NCBI GenBank assembly: GCA_003133075.1
Contig: PKZN01000072.1
Span: forward strand, 1 to 5,770
Length of the DNA: 5,770 nucleotides
Direction: 5' to 3'
DNA from: Acidimicrobiaceae bacterium
GTDB lineage: Bacteria > Actinomycetota > Acidimicrobiia > Acidimicrobiales > RAAP-2
Of this stretch, positions 1 to 5,770 are shown piece after piece (the first letter of the stretch is position 1; each line of letters opens with the position of its first letter). The position numbers were made by a program, and so were the translations under genes. The notes under the pieces were generated by a model. It searched no databases. It was not told the origin of the DNA and saw nothing but the letters and a program-made list of their open reading frames with translations.

Positions 1-492
1 CGCCTGGTAGGTCAGCGTGCCCGACCGAGAGACGATGCCGACGGGTCCGCCCGCCAGGGCGATGTCGCCCGAGGTGATGCCGATGTTGCACTTACCGGGA
101 CTGATGATGCCCGGGCAGTTCGGCCCCAGCAGCCGTACGCCGGGAAAGTCCTCGACCAGACGGTTGTAGGTCACCGCTTCGTCGTGCGCGGGAATCCCCT
201 CGGTGATGCAGACAATGAAGGTGATGCCGCCTTCGGCGGCTTCGAGGATCGCCGCGGGGGCGAACTTGGGGGGCACCACGACGAAGGACGCCGTGGCGCC
301 CGTGGCCGCGACGGCCTCTTTCACCGAGTCAAAGACCGGTACGCCGTCGACGTCGGTGCCACCCTTGCCGGGGGTGACCCCGCCGACGACTTTCGTGCCG
401 TAGTCGCGGTTACGCAGGCCGTGGAATCGTCCTTGTCCGCCGGTGAGGCCCTGGACGATGACCTTGGTGTTCTCGTCTACGAAGATGCTCAT
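1..492 (-). CDS. sucD: Succinyl-CoA synthetase (ADP/GDP-forming) alpha subunit, 5' part only
   Basis: This is the alpha subunit of the TCA-cycle enzyme that interconverts succinyl-CoA and succinate with ATP/GTP formation, working in the cytoplasm with SucC. The N-terminal 164 residues are present; the frame is still open at the window edge. The start MSIFVDENTKVIVQGLTGGQG matches the SucD CoA-binding Rossmann domain: glycine-rich loop at residues 15-21, VGGVTPGKGG at 36-45, ITEGIP at 96-101, and the conserved GPNCPG with its cysteine at 123-128. SRSGTLTYQA at the edge opens the ligase/phosphohistidine domain. The phosphorylated histidine lies beyond the window, so catalytic competence cannot be judged. 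The ATG sits 7 nt after the sucC stop with a GAGGA ribosome binding site overlapping that stop, which implies translational coupling. The family assignment is secure; only the 3' part is missing, because of the window boundary. Confidence 0.97.
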   Translation of the reverse strand, partial: MSIFVDENTKVIVQGLTGGQGRFHGLRNRDYGTKVVGGVTPGKGGTDVDGVPVFDSVKEAVAATGATASFVVVPPKFAPAAILEAAEGGITFIVCITEGIPAHDEAVTYNRLVEDFPGVRLLGPNCPGIISPGKCNIGITSGDIALAGGPVGIVSRSGTLTYQA

Positions 493-496
493 GAGT

Positions 497-501
497 TCCT
501 C
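497..501 (-). promoter_or_regulatory. Ribosome binding site of sucD overlapping the sucC stop codon
   Basis: Read on the minus strand, GAGGA lies 4 nt before the sucD ATG and shares bases with the TGA stop of sucC. This supports the chosen sucD start and suggests that ribosomes finishing sucC reinitiate on sucD, keeping the two subunits near 1:1. The site is seen in the sequence; the coupling is inferred. Confidence 0.6.
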
Positions 502-1639
502 AGTTCGCCAACGCCACGGCGCGGCGCGCCGCGTCGAGCATGGTGGGTTCGGTAATTAGGTGGTCGTTCAGGTGCGGCGCCAGGATGGCGCGACCTTCTA
601 CTGCGTTGGTGCCGTCGAGACGAAGCACGATCGGTGCGGCGATGTTCACGCGCTTGAGCGCTTCGAGGACGCCATTGGCGACCTCGTCGACTCGGGTGAT
701 CCCGCCGAAGATGTTCACGAAGATCGATTTCACCATGGGGTCGGCGTTGATGACCTCTAAGGCCGCGGCCATGACGTCGGCGTTCGCGCCCCCGCCGATG
801 TCGAGGAAGTTCGCGGCCGTGCCGCCGACTTGATTGACGACGTCCAGGGTCGACATCGCGAGTCCCGCGCCGTTGGCGATGATCCCCACCGTGCCCTCGA
901 GGCCAATGTAGTTAAGCCCCTTCTCCTTGGCCATCTTCTCTCTGGGGTCTTCGAACTCGCCCTCGCGGTAGGCCTCCCACTCGGGGTGACGAAACGACGC
1001 GTTCTCGTCGAGGGTCACCTTCGCGTCGAGCGCGTGCACCGTGCCCGTCGGGGTCAGGACCAACGGGTTGATCTCGGCTAAGTCGCAGTCGCCCTCGGTG
1101 TAACAGGTGTAGAGCTTGACAAGGAGTTCGGCCGCCTGTTCGCGGGCCGCCTCGTCGAGCTCCGCCTCGGCGACCCAGCGGCGGGCCGTCTCGAGGTCGA
1201 GACCACGCACGGGGTCGATGGAGAGAAAGGAGATCGCGTCGGGGTTCTCCTCGGCCACGACTTCAATCTCCACGCCGCCCTGGGCGCTCAACATCCCCAG
1301 GTGCGTCTTGTTCGGTCGGTCCAGCGTGAACGAGGCGTAGTACTCCTTGGCGATGTCGCTCGCGTGCTCGATCCACACTCGCTTGACGACGTGGCCCTTG
1401 ATGTCGAGACCGAGGATGCTCGTCGCGTGCTCGCGGGCTTCTTCTACGTTGGCCGCCAACTTCACGCCACCCGCCTTGCCGCGACCACCGACTTTGACTT
1501 GCGCCTTGACGACGACCGGGTAGCCGACGCGCTCGGCGACCGCGACCGCCTCTTCGACGGTGTCGGCGACGTCGCCGGGCGAGACGGCGATGCCGTAGCG
1601 CGCGAAGTACTGCTTGCCCTGATACTCAAAGAGGTCCAT
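500..1639 (-). CDS. sucC: Succinyl-CoA synthetase (ADP/GDP-forming) beta subunit
   Basis: This is the nucleotide- and succinate-binding subunit that pairs with SucD to interconvert succinyl-CoA and succinate. It is complete at 379 residues, close to the roughly 388 of E. coli SucC. An ATP-grasp domain fills about residues 1-230, opening with MDLFEYQGKQ. It has lysine 45 and the glycine-rich KVGGRGKAGGVK at 49-60, and EINPL at 189-193 with D205, matching the metal-binding Asn and Asp of E. coli SucC. The ligase domain follows from about 245, with NGAGLAMSTLD at 256-266, GGGAN at 282-286 and NIFGGITR at 309-316. All expected motifs are intact. The ATG start has a GGAAAG-like site 9 nt upstream. 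The gene follows the B12-binding protein gene by 41 bp and precedes sucD by 7 bp on the same strand. ATP versus GTP preference cannot be told from sequence alone. Confidence 0.97.
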   Translation of the reverse strand: MDLFEYQGKQYFARYGIAVSPGDVADTVEEAVAVAERVGYPVVVKAQVKVGGRGKAGGVKLAANVEEAREHATSILGLDIKGHVVKRVWIEHASDIAKEYYASFTLDRPNKTHLGMLSAQGGVEIEVVAEENPDAISFLSIDPVRGLDLETARRWVAEAELDEAAREQAAELLVKLYTCYTEGDCDLAEINPLVLTPTGTVHALDAKVTLDENASFRHPEWEAYREGEFEDPREKMAKEKGLNYIGLEGTVGIIANGAGLAMSTLDVVNQVGGTAANFLDIGGGANADVMAAALEVINADPMVKSIFVNIFGGITRVDEVANGVLEALKRVNIAAPIVLRLDGTNAVEGRAILAPHLNDHLITEPTMLDAARRAVALAN

Positions 1640-1648
1640 TCACATCTA

Positions 1649-1654
1649 CTTTCC
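1649..1654 (-). promoter_or_regulatory. Probable ribosome binding site of sucC
   Basis: The 41-bp gap between the B12-protein stop and sucC contains GGAAAG on the minus strand, 9 nt before the sucC ATG. It is a moderate Shine-Dalgarno match and the only purine-rich candidate at suitable spacing. I see no convincing terminator or promoter hexamers in this gap, which fits co-transcription with the upstream gene. Confidence 0.4.
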
Positions 1655-1680
1655 GGTTGGGGGAACTACTGTTTCGCGAC

Positions 1681-2094
1681 TTAGTGCAGCTGCGCCTCGC
1701 GGGCGTCCAAGGTTGACTCGAGCCAGGTGCCGATCTCGTCGAGCGACGCACCGGGCGTAAAGACTCGGGCCACGCCACTCGATTCGAGGACCGCGATGTC
1801 GTCGTCGGGGATGATGCCCCCCACCATGAGCAACACGTCCTCGCGGCCCTGATGCTTTAAGAGATCGACCACCCGCGGCACCAGGACTAAGTGCGCCCCC
1901 GAGAGCAGTGAAAGACCCAGGGCGTCCGCGTCTTCTTGGATGACCGCCTGGACAATCTGTTCGGGCGTCTGGTGCAGCCCGGTGTAGACGACCTCGAACC
2001 CCGCGTCGCGCAGCGTGCGGGCAATGACCTTGGCGCCGCGGTCGTGTCCGTCGAGGCCGGGTTTCGCGACGACGACTCGATAGGTGCGCTGCAT
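1681..2094 (-). CDS. Stand-alone cobalamin-binding small subunit of an acyl-CoA mutase (methylmalonyl-/isobutyryl-CoA mutase type)
   Basis: This 137-residue protein is a single B12-binding domain of the kind found at the C-terminus of methylmalonyl-CoA mutase, or as the separate small subunit of split mutases (IcmB and HcmB are about this length). Visible motifs are the cobalt-ligand signature DGHDRG (D15-x-H17-x-x-G20), the SxL motif at S62-L64, the GG motif at 92-93, and VFTPGA at 111-116. H17 would give the lower axial ligand to cobalt, with the cofactor bound base-off. It carries no catalytic barrel, so it must pair with a large subunit encoded outside the window. It leads the apparent operon with sucCD, which makes a succinyl-CoA-producing methylmalonyl-CoA mutase the most natural partner, but isobutyryl-CoA or 2-hydroxyisobutyryl-CoA mutase small subunits look very similar and cannot be excluded. 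The family is certain; the substrate is inferred. The ATG has no good Shine-Dalgarno sequence in front of it. Confidence 0.92.
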   Translation of the reverse strand: MQRTYRVVVAKPGLDGHDRGAKVIARTLRDAGFEVVYTGLHQTPEQIVQAVIQEDADALGLSLLSGAHLVLVPRVVDLLKHQGREDVLLMVGGIIPDDDIAVLESSGVARVFTPGASLDEIGTWLESTLDAREAQLH

Positions 2095-2103
2095 CAGTTT
2101 TCA

Positions 2104-2109
2104 ATCATA
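2104..2109 (-). promoter_or_regulatory. Candidate -10 element (TATGAT) for the B12-subunit-sucCD operon
   Basis: On the minus strand TATGAT lies 9 nt before the ATG of the B12-binding subunit, within the divergent intergenic region. It is one mismatch from the sigma-70-type consensus TATAAT. Transcription from it would begin about 0-3 nt ahead of the ATG, giving a leaderless or nearly leaderless mRNA, consistent with the missing Shine-Dalgarno site. No convincing -35 hexamer is visible at 16-18 bp. The hexamer is seen; its promoter role is inferred. Confidence 0.35.
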
Positions 2110-2112
2110 GAG

Positions 2113-2122
2113 GTCGTACGAC
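2113..2122. repeat. Perfect 10-bp palindrome GTCGTACGAC in the divergent intergenic region
   Basis: A ten-base perfect palindrome lies between the divergently transcribed B12-subunit and reductase genes, just upstream of the candidate -10 element on the minus strand. The position would suit a dimeric repressor or activator. It is short and made of GC-rich words common in this genome, so chance is a real alternative. No regulator gene is in the window. Confidence 0.25.
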
Positions 2123-2197
2123 GGGGCTCCCGTGGGCCGCTCGCGGGCGTCTCGAGGGGCTGGGTGCGAGCGGTCGCCCCCTGGAACCGAGACGCTC

Positions 2198-2989
2198 ATG
2201 CCACCTAGTAGGAAGTATGACGTGGAGCACGACGTCGATCTACCGCGAAACGTAGTGGTGCTCGGGGGTAGTTCGGACATCGCCCGAGCGCTCACGAAGA
2301 AGCTCTGCCTCGCACGGGCGCACACCGTGGTGCTCGCTGGTCGCAATCAGTCGCTCCTGGACGAGGCGGCCAACGAGGCCCTCGACTACGGCGCGACGAC
2401 GACCCCGACGGTGCTCTTTGACGCCGAGGATCCCTCCAACGCCGCTCGCACGGTCACCGACGCGTTCGAGAAGGTCGGTGGCGACGTCGACCTCGTGGTC
2501 GTCGCGCTGGGGTCGCTCGGCGATCAGTACACGGACGAAAACGACGCCGCTCGCTCAATAGCGATGATGAACGTGAATCTCACCTGGCCCGTCGCCGCGC
2601 TGGCCGAAGTGCGCCGACGTCTTCTCGCCCAAGGACGCGGTCGGATTCTCGTCATGAGTTCGGTGGCGGCGCTGCGCGTGCGTCGTGTCGGCTACCTCTA
2701 CGGCGGCGCGAAGGCGGGGCTCGACCGCGTGTCGCTCGGTCTCGCGCAATCACTCGAGGGCAGCGGCGTCTCGCTGCATCTCCTGCGTCCCGCCGTCGTG
2801 AGAACCCGGATGGCCGTCGGTCGAGACGAGCCGCCCTTCACGACCGGGGCCAACGAAGTCGCCGACAACGTGATGAAGGGACTTGCGAGGGGCGACCGCG
2901 TCATCTGGAGTCCGCCCATCCTGCGCTACGCCTCACTGGGCATCCGACTGCTGCCCGCGCCACTCTGGCGACGCGTCGCGGAGCGCTGA
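2198..2989 (+). CDS. Short-chain dehydrogenase/reductase resembling DprE2 (decaprenylphosphoryl-2-keto-ribose reductase)
   Basis: This NAD(P)-dependent oxidoreductase has 263 residues from the chosen ATG. The Rossmann nucleotide-binding loop is VVVLGGSSDIA at 19-29, DVDLVVVALGSLGD lies at 96-109, NVN at 125-127, the catalytic serine at 154/155, and the YxxxK pair is Y168/K172. The pattern around VRRVGYLYGGAKAGLD, LRPAVVRTRM and the C-terminal VIWSPPILRY matches what I remember of mycobacterial DprE2, which with DprE1 epimerises decaprenylphosphoryl-ribose to the arabinose donor for cell-wall arabinan. DprE1 is not nearby, so substrate and pathway are inferred. No signal peptide or clear membrane segment is apparent. 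The start is uncertain: ATG 2198 has only a weak GGAA about 11 nt upstream, while in-frame GTG 2222 has GGAAG 6 nt upstream and would leave 10 residues before the first beta strand; GTG 2132 would add a low-quality 22-residue leader. The gene is divergent from the B12-subunit operon and convergent with pcrA. Confidence 0.85.
   Translation: MPPSRKYDVEHDVDLPRNVVVLGGSSDIARALTKKLCLARAHTVVLAGRNQSLLDEAANEALDYGATTTPTVLFDAEDPSNAARTVTDAFEKVGGDVDLVVVALGSLGDQYTDENDAARSIAMMNVNLTWPVAALAEVRRRLLAQGRGRILVMSSVAALRVRRVGYLYGGAKAGLDRVSLGLAQSLEGSGVSLHLLRPAVVRTRMAVGRDEPPFTTGANEVADNVMKGLARGDRVIWSPPILRYASLGIRLLPAPLWRRVAER
2211..2215 (+). promoter_or_regulatory. GGAAG ribosome binding site candidate favouring a GTG start at 2222
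   Basis: GGAAG lies inside the longer reading frame of the reductase, 6 nt ahead of the in-frame GTG at 2222. It is a better Shine-Dalgarno match than anything before the ATG at 2198. If used, the reductase would lack its first 8 residues, none of which belongs to the Rossmann core. Confidence 0.35.
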
Positions 2990-3003
2990 GGCTACGCGCG
3001 ACG
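2974..3003. terminator. Possible bidirectional hairpin at the convergent reductase/pcrA junction
   Basis: CGTCGCG (2974-2980) and CGCGACG (2997-3003) are perfect 7-bp inverted copies. Inside them AGC (2982-2984) can pair with GCT (2991-2993), leaving a 6-nt loop. The structure spans the stop codons of both convergent genes, which are only 2 bp apart, so it could attenuate transcription in either direction. Neither strand has a T-tract after the stem, so it is not a canonical intrinsic terminator. GC-rich coding sequence produces such repeats by chance. Confidence 0.25.
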
Positions 3004-5268
3004 AAGCGGCGTCATCGCCAGCACCAAGTGCTTGGTGCCGTGCTCGTCGAAGTTGACCGTCGCCCGAGCGTGGTTGCCCTCACCCTCGACGCGCGTGACG
3101 GTGCCCGTACCGAAGCGGTCGTGGACGACCGCGTCGCCCACGTCGAGGCCGAGTAACTCAGCGCCCGTCGAACGAACGGGCGGAGCCGCCCCGGTGCCGA
3201 ACGCCCGTCCCGAGGTGAACTCCGTCGAGCGTCCGATGAAACCGTCGTCCTCTAACGAGAAGCTCGATCGACGAGTGGGCACCGTCGAGGAGAGGTCGGT
3301 CACCAGCTCGGCGGGGACCTCCTGGAGGAACCGGCTGGCGATCGATTCGACGCGTTGACCCCAGAGCGTGCGCGTCCACGCGTGGCTCAGTACCAAAAAG
3401 CGCATCGCACGGGTGACGCCCACGTAGAAGAGTCGGCGCTCCTCTTCGAGCTCGGCGTCGTCGGAGAGCGCGCGACGATGCGGGAACACCGTCTCCTCGA
3501 GACCCGTCACCGCGACGGCGGGGAACTCGAGGCCCTTCGCGACGTGCAGCGTCATGAGCGAAATCGCCCCCTCGCCGCTGCCGAGTTGATCGGAGTCGGC
3601 GACGAGCGCCATGCGCTCAACGAAGTCGAGCAGCGTGTCGTACTGCGCGGCGGCCGAGGCGAGTTCACCCAGGTTCTCGAGCCGGGAGTAGGCCTCGTCG
3701 CTGTTCTCGGCGCGCAGTGCGTCACCCATGCCCGACTCGCGAACGATCGCGTCGATGATCTCGCGGGGGCTGAGGTCGTTGGCGAGGGCCCGTAGCTCAT
3801 CGAGCATGAAGGAGAACTTCGCGGTGCCCGAGAGCGCTTTTCCGCTCAGCCCGGCCGCCGCGCCGTAGTGCGCGGCTTCGGCGAAGGAGAGCCCGTGCTC
3901 GGCGGCGTACGCACCGAGTTTGGCTTGGGCGGCCTCGCCGACGCCACGCTTGGGGTCGTTGATCACCCGGCGCGCCGAGGCCTCGTCGCGCGGGTTGACG
4001 ATCAAGCGCGCGTAGGCCAGTGCGTTCTTGATCTCCTTGCGGTCGTAAAAACGCATACCCGACACGACGCGGTAGGGCACGTTCGCGCGCAACATCTCTT
4101 CTTCTAACACTCGACTCTGTGCGTTGGTCCGGTAAAAGACCGCGAGGTCGTTCCAACTGAGCCCGTGCTCGGATCGCAGCCGGCGCAGCTCGCTCGCGAC
4201 CCAGCGGCCCTCGTCGTACTCATCGCCCGCTCGATACAGCCGTATCTTCTCGCCCTGGGCGCCCTCGGTGAAGAGGTTCTTCGGGTGACGACTGGCGTTT
4301 TTCGCGATGACGGCATTCGCGGCGTCGAGGATCGTCTGGGTCGAGCGGAAGTTCTGCTCGAGCACGATCACCTCGGCGTCGGGGAATCGCTGTTCGAACT
4401 GCAAAATGTTGCGCACGTCGGCCGCGCGAAAGCGGTAGATGGACTGGTCCGAGTCGCCCACCACGCAGAGGTTGCGATGTTCGGCCGCGAGCATCATCAC
4501 CAGTTCGTTCTGCACGCCGTTGGTGTCTTGGAACTCATCGACCAAAAGGTACTTAAAGCGCATCTGGTAGGACTCGAGCACCCGAGCGTCCTCGCGCATC
4601 ATCAACACGGCGTTCACCAAGAGGTCGTCGAAGTCCATGGCGTTCGCGGTGCGCAGTCGCTTCGCGTAGGCGAGGAACACCTCGGCGATACGGCGGCGCT
4701 GAGGATCGTCCCCGAACGTGTCGAAGTACGCCTCCGGTGAGAGCATCTCGTTCTTCGCCGCGGAGATCGCCGCCGAGACGCTCCGTGGGCTGAGCCGCTT
4801 GGTGTCGAAGTTGAGTTCCTTCATGATCCGCTCGACCGCCGTCTCGGCGTCGCCGGCGTCGTAGATGGTGAAGCCCCGCTCGTAGCCGAGCACGTCGGCG
4901 TGGGCGCGCAACATGCGAAGGCACGCCGAGTGAAACGTGGACACCCACATCGGACGAGCGTCCTCGCCCACCAACTCCACCACGCGCCGTCGCATCTCGT
5001 CGGCCGCCTTGTTGGTGAAGGTGATGGCCATGATCTCGTAGGGCCGAGCGTCCCCGGTCGCGAGCAGGTGCGCGATTCGCCGCGTCAAGACCCTCGTCTT
5101 ACCCGAGCCCGCACCGGCGATCACCAGCAACGGTCCTCCGCGTTGCACGACCGCCGCGCGCTGGGGCGCGGTGAGTCCTTCTAAGAGTGTGGCGGGGTCT
5201 CGTCGTGAGGGCGCGTGGGAGTTATCCCAGAGCGCCTCGTCGGAGAACGAACCCCGACTCACTCCCAC
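2992..5268 (-). CDS. pcrA: ATP-dependent 3'-5' DNA helicase, PcrA/UvrD type (superfamily 1A)
   Basis: This helicase acts in nucleotide excision repair, replication restart and RecA filament removal. It is complete at 758 residues, near the usual PcrA/UvrD length of about 720-780. Motifs in order: LTAPQRAAV Q-motif (32-40), Walker A AGAGSGKT (51-58), Ia AITFTNKAADEM (81-92), Walker B DEFQD (244-248), III GDSDQSIYRFRAA (271-283), IV LEQNFRS (303-309), V TLHVAKGLEF (573-582) and VI EERRLFYVGVTRA (609-621) with its arginine finger. After a variable linker (about 662-709) the last 49 residues (710-758) form the Tudor-like domain that contacts RNA polymerase in PcrA. RecB-type nuclease motifs are absent, which argues against AddA/RecB. 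The GTG start at 5268 overlaps guaA by 10 nt; GTG 5262 would give the classic 4-nt GTGA overlap and is equally plausible. The stop is 2 bp from that of the convergent reductase gene. Confidence 0.96.
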   Translation of the reverse strand: MGVSRGSFSDEALWDNSHAPSRRDPATLLEGLTAPQRAAVVQRGGPLLVIAGAGSGKTRVLTRRIAHLLATGDARPYEIMAITFTNKAADEMRRRVVELVGEDARPMWVSTFHSACLRMLRAHADVLGYERGFTIYDAGDAETAVERIMKELNFDTKRLSPRSVSAAISAAKNEMLSPEAYFDTFGDDPQRRRIAEVFLAYAKRLRTANAMDFDDLLVNAVLMMREDARVLESYQMRFKYLLVDEFQDTNGVQNELVMMLAAEHRNLCVVGDSDQSIYRFRAADVRNILQFEQRFPDAEVIVLEQNFRSTQTILDAANAVIAKNASRHPKNLFTEGAQGEKIRLYRAGDEYDEGRWVASELRRLRSEHGLSWNDLAVFYRTNAQSRVLEEEMLRANVPYRVVSGMRFYDRKEIKNALAYARLIVNPRDEASARRVINDPKRGVGEAAQAKLGAYAAEHGLSFAEAAHYGAAAGLSGKALSGTAKFSFMLDELRALANDLSPREIIDAIVRESGMGDALRAENSDEAYSRLENLGELASAAAQYDTLLDFVERMALVADSDQLGSGEGAISLMTLHVAKGLEFPAVAVTGLEETVFPHRRALSDDAELEEERRLFYVGVTRAMRFLVLSHAWTRTLWGQRVESIASRFLQEVPAELVTDLSSTVPTRRSSFSLEDDGFIGRSTEFTSGRAFGTGAAPPVRSTGAELLGLDVGDAVVHDRFGTGTVTRVEGEGNHARATVNFDEHGTKHLVLAMTPLRRA

Positions 5269-5770
5269 TCAATGGTGCCCGGTGGCTTGCTCGTGACGTC
5301 GAGGGCGACGCGGTTGACCCCTTCGACCTCACGGATCAACCGGTTCGCGATTGTTTCGATCACGTCGTAGGGCAGTCGCGCCCAGTCGGCGGTCATCGCG
5401 TCGTCACTCGTCACCGCGCGGATGATGATGGGGTACGCGTAGGTGCGGCCATCTCCCATGACGCCCACAGTACGCACGGCGGGTAACACCGCGAAACTCT
5501 GCCAGAGTTCGCGATAGAGCCCGGCTTTTCTAATCTCGTCCACCACCACGTAGTCGGCGTTGCGCAAGATCTCCGCTCGCTCGCGAGTCACTTCACCGAT
5601 GATGCGCACACCGAGTCCGGGGCCCGGGAAGGGCTGTCGCCACACGATCTCCGGTGGGAGACCCAACTCCTCACCAACGCGGCGGACCTCGTCTTTAAAG
5701 AGTGTGCGCAGCGGCTCGACGAGCTCGAAGGAGAGGTCCGCGGGCAGCCCGCCGACGTTGTGGTGGCTCT
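5259..5770 (-). CDS. guaA: GMP synthase (glutamine-hydrolysing), C-terminal part only
   Basis: GuaA converts XMP to GMP using ATP and glutamine, the last step of de novo guanine nucleotide synthesis. Only the last 170 residues are inside the window; the gene enters from the right edge. The visible part begins at SHHNVGGLP, from the end of the ATP-pyrophosphatase domain, and continues into the GMP synthase C-terminal dimerisation domain. RQPFPGPGLGVRIIGEV comes next, followed by GDGRTYAYPIIIRAVTSDDA, and the protein ends in DVTSKPPGTIEWE. The C-terminal domain forms the dimer interface and part of the XMP site. The reading frame is open to position 5770, so a Met codon at 5666 is internal and not the start. 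The glutaminase and most of the ATP-binding domain lie outside. The stop overlaps the start of pcrA, implying one transcript. Confidence 0.97.
   Translation of the reverse strand, partial: SHHNVGGLPADLSFELVEPLRTLFKDEVRRVGEELGLPPEIVWRQPFPGPGLGVRIIGEVTRERAEILRNADYVVVDEIRKAGLYRELWQSFAVLPAVRTVGVMGDGRTYAYPIIIRAVTSDDAMTADWARLPYDVIETIANRLIREVEGVNRVALDVTSKPPGTIEWE

Noticed and set aside
1646..2104. A 152-residue minus-strand open frame overlapping the B12-binding gene
   Set aside because: It is very rich in Arg, Gly, Pro and Ala and lies in another frame over a gene with intact B12-binding motifs; it is a shadow of that gene.
2156..2180. GGGGC...GCCCC inverted repeat in the divergent region, considered as a terminator or riboswitch stem
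   Set aside because: It is only 5 bp with a 15-nt loop and no T-tract, and is not positioned after a gene end. A chance GC-rich repeat is the simpler reading.
2132..2197. GTG at 2132 as the start of the reductase, adding 22 residues
   Set aside because: The added segment is Arg/Gly/Ser-rich, unlike SDR N-termini, lacks a good ribosome binding site and would fill most of the divergent promoter region.
3355..3795. A 146-residue plus-strand open frame opposite the helicase C-terminal half
   Set aside because: It is antisense to motifs V and VI of pcrA, is rich in Arg, Glu and Val, and has no recognisable family.
4165..4740. A 191-residue open frame on the plus strand opposite pcrA
   Set aside because: It lies wholly antisense to conserved helicase motifs, has low-complexity His/Val/Leu-rich composition and no recognisable domain. 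Long antisense frames are expected in GC-rich coding sequence.
1..5770. Search by eye for CRISPR arrays, tRNA genes, insertion sequences, toxin-antitoxin or defence genes
   Set aside because: Nearly all of the window is occupied by conserved metabolic and repair genes with gaps of 2-103 bp. No direct-repeat arrays, terminal inverted repeats with target duplications, or tRNA-like cloverleafs were seen.

Overview
The window is GC-rich, gene-dense bacterial chromosome with short intergenic gaps, third codon positions biased to G/C and GTG start candidates. The gene content points to a high-GC actinobacterium: a stand-alone cobalamin-binding mutase subunit of the methylmalonyl/isobutyryl-CoA mutase type, a DprE2-like reductase, and a PcrA helicase with the Gram-positive-type C-terminal domain. 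My best guess is an Acidimicrobiia-like lineage, but this is inference from family resemblance and not a search result. I see no mobile element, CRISPR array, tRNA or rRNA.

Layout. Positions 1-2094 (minus strand) form an apparent operon read right to left: a B12-binding mutase small subunit, then sucC, then sucD, which runs off the left edge. A 103-bp divergent intergenic region (2095-2197) separates this operon from a plus-strand short-chain dehydrogenase/reductase resembling DprE2. The reductase gene ends 2 bp from the stop of a convergent minus-strand pcrA/uvrD-type helicase gene (2992-5268). The helicase gene overlaps the 3' end of guaA (GMP synthase), which runs off the right edge.

Functional logic. 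The B12 subunit and SucCD meet at succinyl-CoA. If the subunit belongs to methylmalonyl-CoA mutase, it helps make succinyl-CoA from methylmalonyl-CoA, and SucCD converts succinyl-CoA to succinate with ATP or GTP formation, so the operon would link propionate/odd-chain/branched-chain carbon to the TCA cycle. guaA and pcrA are housekeeping genes for purine synthesis and DNA repair, probably co-transcribed and translationally coupled. The reductase may belong to cell-envelope arabinose metabolism, but its DprE1 partner is not in the window.

I found no convincing undescribed system. The points most worth a second look are the mutase small subunit leading the sucCD operon, a possible near-leaderless promoter in front of it, the isolated DprE2-like gene with an ambiguous start, a small hairpin across the convergent stop codons, and free use of TTA leucine codons in housekeeping genes.
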